Source: CAYOZN01 sp964408455
Lineage (GTDB): Bacteria > Planctomycetota > Phycisphaerae > UBA1845 > UTPLA1
Direction of reading: 5' to 3'
Assembly (NCBI GenBank): GCA_964408455.1
Contig: CAYOZN010000022.1
Span: forward strand, 35,337 to 99,336
DNA: 64,000 nucleotides
In this document: piece after piece, positions 61,923-64,000 of the stretch
How positions within the stretch are numbered: the stretch's first letter is position 1
Layout of the letters: the number at the start of each line of letters is the position of its first letter
Translations under genes and position numbers: made by a program
Notes under the pieces: model-generated
Seen by the model: the letters and a program-made list of their open reading frames with translations, nothing else
Told to the model about the DNA's origin: nothing
Databases searched by the model: none

Positions 61923-62516
61923 TTAGCGCCCAAAGAGCATCTCCCACACGCTGCCACCCTTCAGGACACCAATCCAGGTGAAGAAGACCATGAAGACGAT
62001 GTCGACCACGAACAGCAGGACCGACATGAACACCAGGACGAAGATGACGACCTTGGTTGAGCCGATGATTTCCTTGCGGCTGGTCCAGTTGACTTTCTTC
62101 ATCTCGCCTTCGGTGGCGATGAGAAAATCGCATACGCGGCGGTTCAGGCCGAGAAGCCAGTAACCGAGCAGGCCAAAGCCGGCAATGACGATCGAGGCGC
62201 CGATGACCTGGACGATCTGGCGCGTGGAACCTGTGCCGAAGATGGCGAGCCGCTCGTATATGAAATAGGCAAACCATGCGACCAGCGCGCCGTAGGCGGC
62301 GCCCGACCACATTCGCACGCGTGCGCCCTGCGAGGGCTTGTAAATCTCAAAAAAGCCGCCGGAGGGGGCCGGGGCGGCGCTGGCGCCCTTGCTCCCGGCG
62401 CGATCGGCGCCGCCGGCGCTGGCTGCTACGTCTGTCACTCGACTATTCCTTTCCGCGACGGCGGTGGCCGAATCGTCCCGGTCGCGGGGACCGGTCTTGT
62501 CTTTCTGCTGGGCCAT
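61923..62516 (-). CDS. secE: Preprotein translocase subunit SecE, extended
   Basis: A 197-aa SecE. The conserved core is near residues 138-190 (EMKKVNWTSRKEIIGSTKVV followed by a membrane span). The N-terminal part is unusual: 50 disordered residues rich in Ala, Ser and Asp, then GFFEIYKPSQGARVRMWSGA, and two additional hydrophobic segments before the core. Standard short SecE proteins have one span and E. coli has three, so this resembles the three-span form with an added tail. It stabilises SecY. It is followed after 4 bp by nusG and preceded by tRNA-Trp. Confidence 0.93.
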   Translation of the reverse strand: MAQQKDKTGPRDRDDSATAVAERNSRVTDVAASAGGADRAGSKGASAAPAPSGGFFEIYKPSQGARVRMWSGAAYGALVAWFAYFIYERLAIFGTGSTRQIVQVIGASIVIAGFGLLGYWLLGLNRRVCDFLIATEGEMKKVNWTSRKEIIGSTKVVIFVLVFMSVLLFVVDIVFMVFFTWIGVLKGGSVWEMLFGR

Positions 62517-62579
62517 TTCAACTCTCCTGCAGGCAACGGGCCTGCCGGGCCGTACGCGTCAACATTCTGTTCTCTGCAA

Positions 62580-62652
62580 CAGGAGCGGAGGGACTCGAAC
62601 CCCCAACCGCCGGTTTTGGAAACCGGTGCTCTGCCAGTTGAGCTACGCTCCT
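62580..62652 (-). tRNA. tRNA-Trp (anticodon CCA)
   Basis: A 73-nt tRNA. Acceptor arms AGGAGCG and CGCTCCT pair fully, with discriminator G. The D arm is AGCTCAACTGGCAGAGC, the anticodon stem-loop CCGGTTTCCAAAACCGG with CCA in the loop, and the T arm GGGGGTTCGAGTCCCTC. It sits between rpmG and secE, the usual tuf-trnW-secE arrangement. Confidence 0.97.
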
Positions 62653-62735
62653 GTCGAGTCGCAAGTGACGATTAAATCGTGGCGACTCGAAACCGGACGC
62701 TCGCACCTCGTAACTCAATCGTTGCAGGATGCGAC

Positions 62736-62912
62736 TTACTTGCGCTTGATCTTGTGCTGGGTGTGCTTTCGGTCCACCCGACAGTATTTCTTCAGGCCTT
62801 CCTTCAGATTCTCGGGAATGCCCGCCTTGGTGTTGATGTTGGTGCGATAGTTGAGGCTGTCGCAGTCCTTGCATTGCAGCCAGACGTCCTCTCGCTTGCT
62901 TGCCTTAGCCAT
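62736..62912 (-). CDS. rpmG: 50S ribosomal protein L33
   Basis: A 58-aa ribosomal protein. It starts MAKASKREDVWLQCKDCDSL and continues with YRTNINTKAGIPENLKEGLK and KKYCRVDRKHTQHKIKRK, the L33 pattern. It has C-x2-C near residues 14-17 and one more cysteine in KKYC, where zinc-binding versions have C-x2-C, so this is an intermediate between the zinc (C+) and zinc-free (C-) forms. The start at 62912 is chosen over an upstream extension to 62993. It lies between tuf and tRNA-Trp. Confidence 0.95.
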   Translation of the reverse strand: MAKASKREDVWLQCKDCDSLNYRTNINTKAGIPENLKEGLKKYCRVDRKHTQHKIKRK

Positions 62913-63066
62913 ATGCTCCTCGCCTTGGCTGCCGGGCCCCGCCCGGGGCCCATCCCCGCGCGCCAGCGACCGGGGGCGCCGAATTTCGGGCAAGCGGCCC
63001 GGCCAACCCGGCGCGCCGGGACGACCGGGCCACCCCCGTTTTCAACGCAGGATTATATGATCGACG

Positions 63067-64000
63067 TTATTCGATCACCTTGGTCACAACGCCCGAGCCG
63101 ACGGTGCGGCCGCCCTCGCGGACGGCAAATCGAACGCCCTCTTCAAGGGCGATCGGCGACACCAGCGTCACTTCGAGCGAAACGTTATCACCGGGCATGC
63201 ACATCTCGGCGCCGCCCAGCAGTTTGAGGCTGCCGGTCACGTCCGTCGTTCGGACGTAGAACTGCGGGCGGTAGTTGTTGAAGAAAGGCGTGTGTCGTCC
63301 GCCTTCCTCCTTGGTCAGCACGTACACCTCGGCCTCGAACTTGGTGTGCGGGGTGATACTGCCGGGCTTGGCAAGCACCTGGCCGCGCTCCAGGTCCGTT
63401 TTCTCAACGCCGCGGAGCAGCAGTCCGACGTTGTCGCCGGCCATGCCCTCGTCCAGCGTCTTGTTAAACATTTCGACGCCGGTGACCACCGTCTTCCGGT
63501 TTTCCCGGGCAAGGCCGATGATCTCGACTTCGTCGCCGACGCGGATCATGCCACGCTCGATGCGGCCGGTGCCCACGGTGCCGCGGCCCTTGATGCTGAA
63601 GACGTCTTCAACCGGCATCAGGAACGGCTTGTCCTGCTCGCGGGCGGGCTCGGGAATGTTGCTGTCAAGCGCCGCCATCAGCTCGGTAATCGGCTTGGAG
63701 GCTTCGGCATCCTTGGGATTGGCCAGGGCCTTGTTGGCCTGGCCGCGAATCACCGGGACCGTGTCGCCGGGGAAGTCGTACTTCTTGAGAAGGTCGCGCA
63801 CTTCTTCCTCGACGAGGTCCAGCAGCTCGGGATCGTCGAGCAGGTCGACCTTGTTGAGGAAGACGACCAGTGCCGGCACGTTGACCTGGCGCGCGAGCAG
63901 CACGTGCTCGCGCGTCTGGGGCATCGGGCCGTCGGCGGCGCTGACCACCAGGATGGCGCCGTCCATCTGGGCGGCGCCGGTGATCATGTTCTTGACGTAG
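63067..64000 (-). CDS. tuf: Elongation factor Tu (partial; N-terminus beyond window)
   Basis: The C-terminal 310 residues or so of EF-Tu; the P-loop and first switch lie outside. The visible part includes ITGAAQMDGAILVVSAADGP, NKVD (G4) in VFLNKVDLLDDPELLD, domain 2 GRGTVGTGRIERG, PGSITPHTKFEAEVYVL and the ending GGRTVGSGVVTKV. The G5 position reads RGQANKALANP instead of the usual RGSALKAL. The protein delivers aminoacyl-tRNA to the ribosome. It is the first gene in the window's ribosomal cluster and precedes rpmG by about 155 bp. Confidence 0.98.
   Translation of the reverse strand, partial: YVKNMITGAAQMDGAILVVSAADGPMPQTREHVLLARQVNVPALVVFLNKVDLLDDPELLDLVEEEVRDLLKKYDFPGDTVPVIRGQANKALANPKDAEASKPITELMAALDSNIPEPAREQDKPFLMPVEDVFSIKGRGTVGTGRIERGMIRVGDEVEIIGLARENRKTVVTGVEMFNKTLDEGMAGDNVGLLLRGVEKTDLERGQVLAKPGSITPHTKFEAEVYVLTKEEGGRHTPFFNNYRPQFYVRTTDVTGSLKLLGGAEMCMPGDNVSLEVTLVSPIALEEGVRFAVREGGRTVGSGVVTKVIE

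Overview
The window is high-GC bacterial chromosome that reads most like a planctomycete (Planctomycetota, possibly Phycisphaerae-like). The grounds are gene content, not a marker gene: an ECF sigma factor translationally coupled to a Ser/Thr kinase with TPRs, very large secreted proteins with cohesin-like, HYR-like and dockerin-like modules, a PEP-CTERM protein, a membrane protein with a C-x2-C...CPECG ribbon of a type common in planctomycetes, and palindromic intergenic repeats. No rRNA, CRISPR array, transposase or prophage was found. Genus cannot be determined from this sequence.

Layout. 1-6268 (minus): a tightly coupled five-gene operon for ferredoxin-dependent 2-oxoacid metabolism, with a PorG-GltD-ferredoxin triple fusion, PorA, PorB, IorA and a partial IorB. 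6949-9160 (plus): BlaI-like repressor, methyltransferase, zinc-ribbon membrane protein. 9164-12264 (minus): ECF sigma factor and a kinase carrying an anti-sigma-type zinc finger, divergent from a secreted matrixin-like protease (12659-15193). Then a small lipoprotein, tRNA-Asn and a frameshifted gene.

17683-34487 (plus): four consecutive secreted proteins of 2072, 2254, 847 and 300 aa. They share beta-helix regions, cohesin-like modules, HYR-like modules and dockerin-like Ca-binding ends, and are the most distinctive region of the window. 34557-48216: AtoE-type fatty-acid transporter, gamma carbonic anhydrase, globin, ArsC-like protein, Rieske oxygenase, ndk, DUF554, fpg/mutM, two hypotheticals and aceE, with several families of palindromic repeats between them. 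48664-56930: GT-C glycosyltransferase, a 35-aa hydrophobic peptide gene, a Tyr/Arg/Gly-rich exported protein, uppP-pgsA, tRNA-Tyr, P-type ATPase and a PEP-CTERM protein.

57074-64000 (minus): VOC protein, then the translation/transcription cluster tuf, rpmG, tRNA-Trp, secE, nusG, rplK, rplA, rplJ, rplL. This cluster is unusual: an oppositely oriented membrane-protein gene separates rplK from rplA, a strong terminator follows rplL with no rpoBC after it, and L1, NusG and SecE carry low-complexity N-terminal extensions.

Metabolically, the por/ior operon (ferredoxin-linked) and aceE (pyruvate dehydrogenase E1, NAD-linked) together suggest both anaerobic and aerobic 2-oxoacid oxidation. The Rieske oxygenase and globin also imply some contact with oxygen. 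Long antisense reading frames opposite the large genes are composition shadows and were left out.
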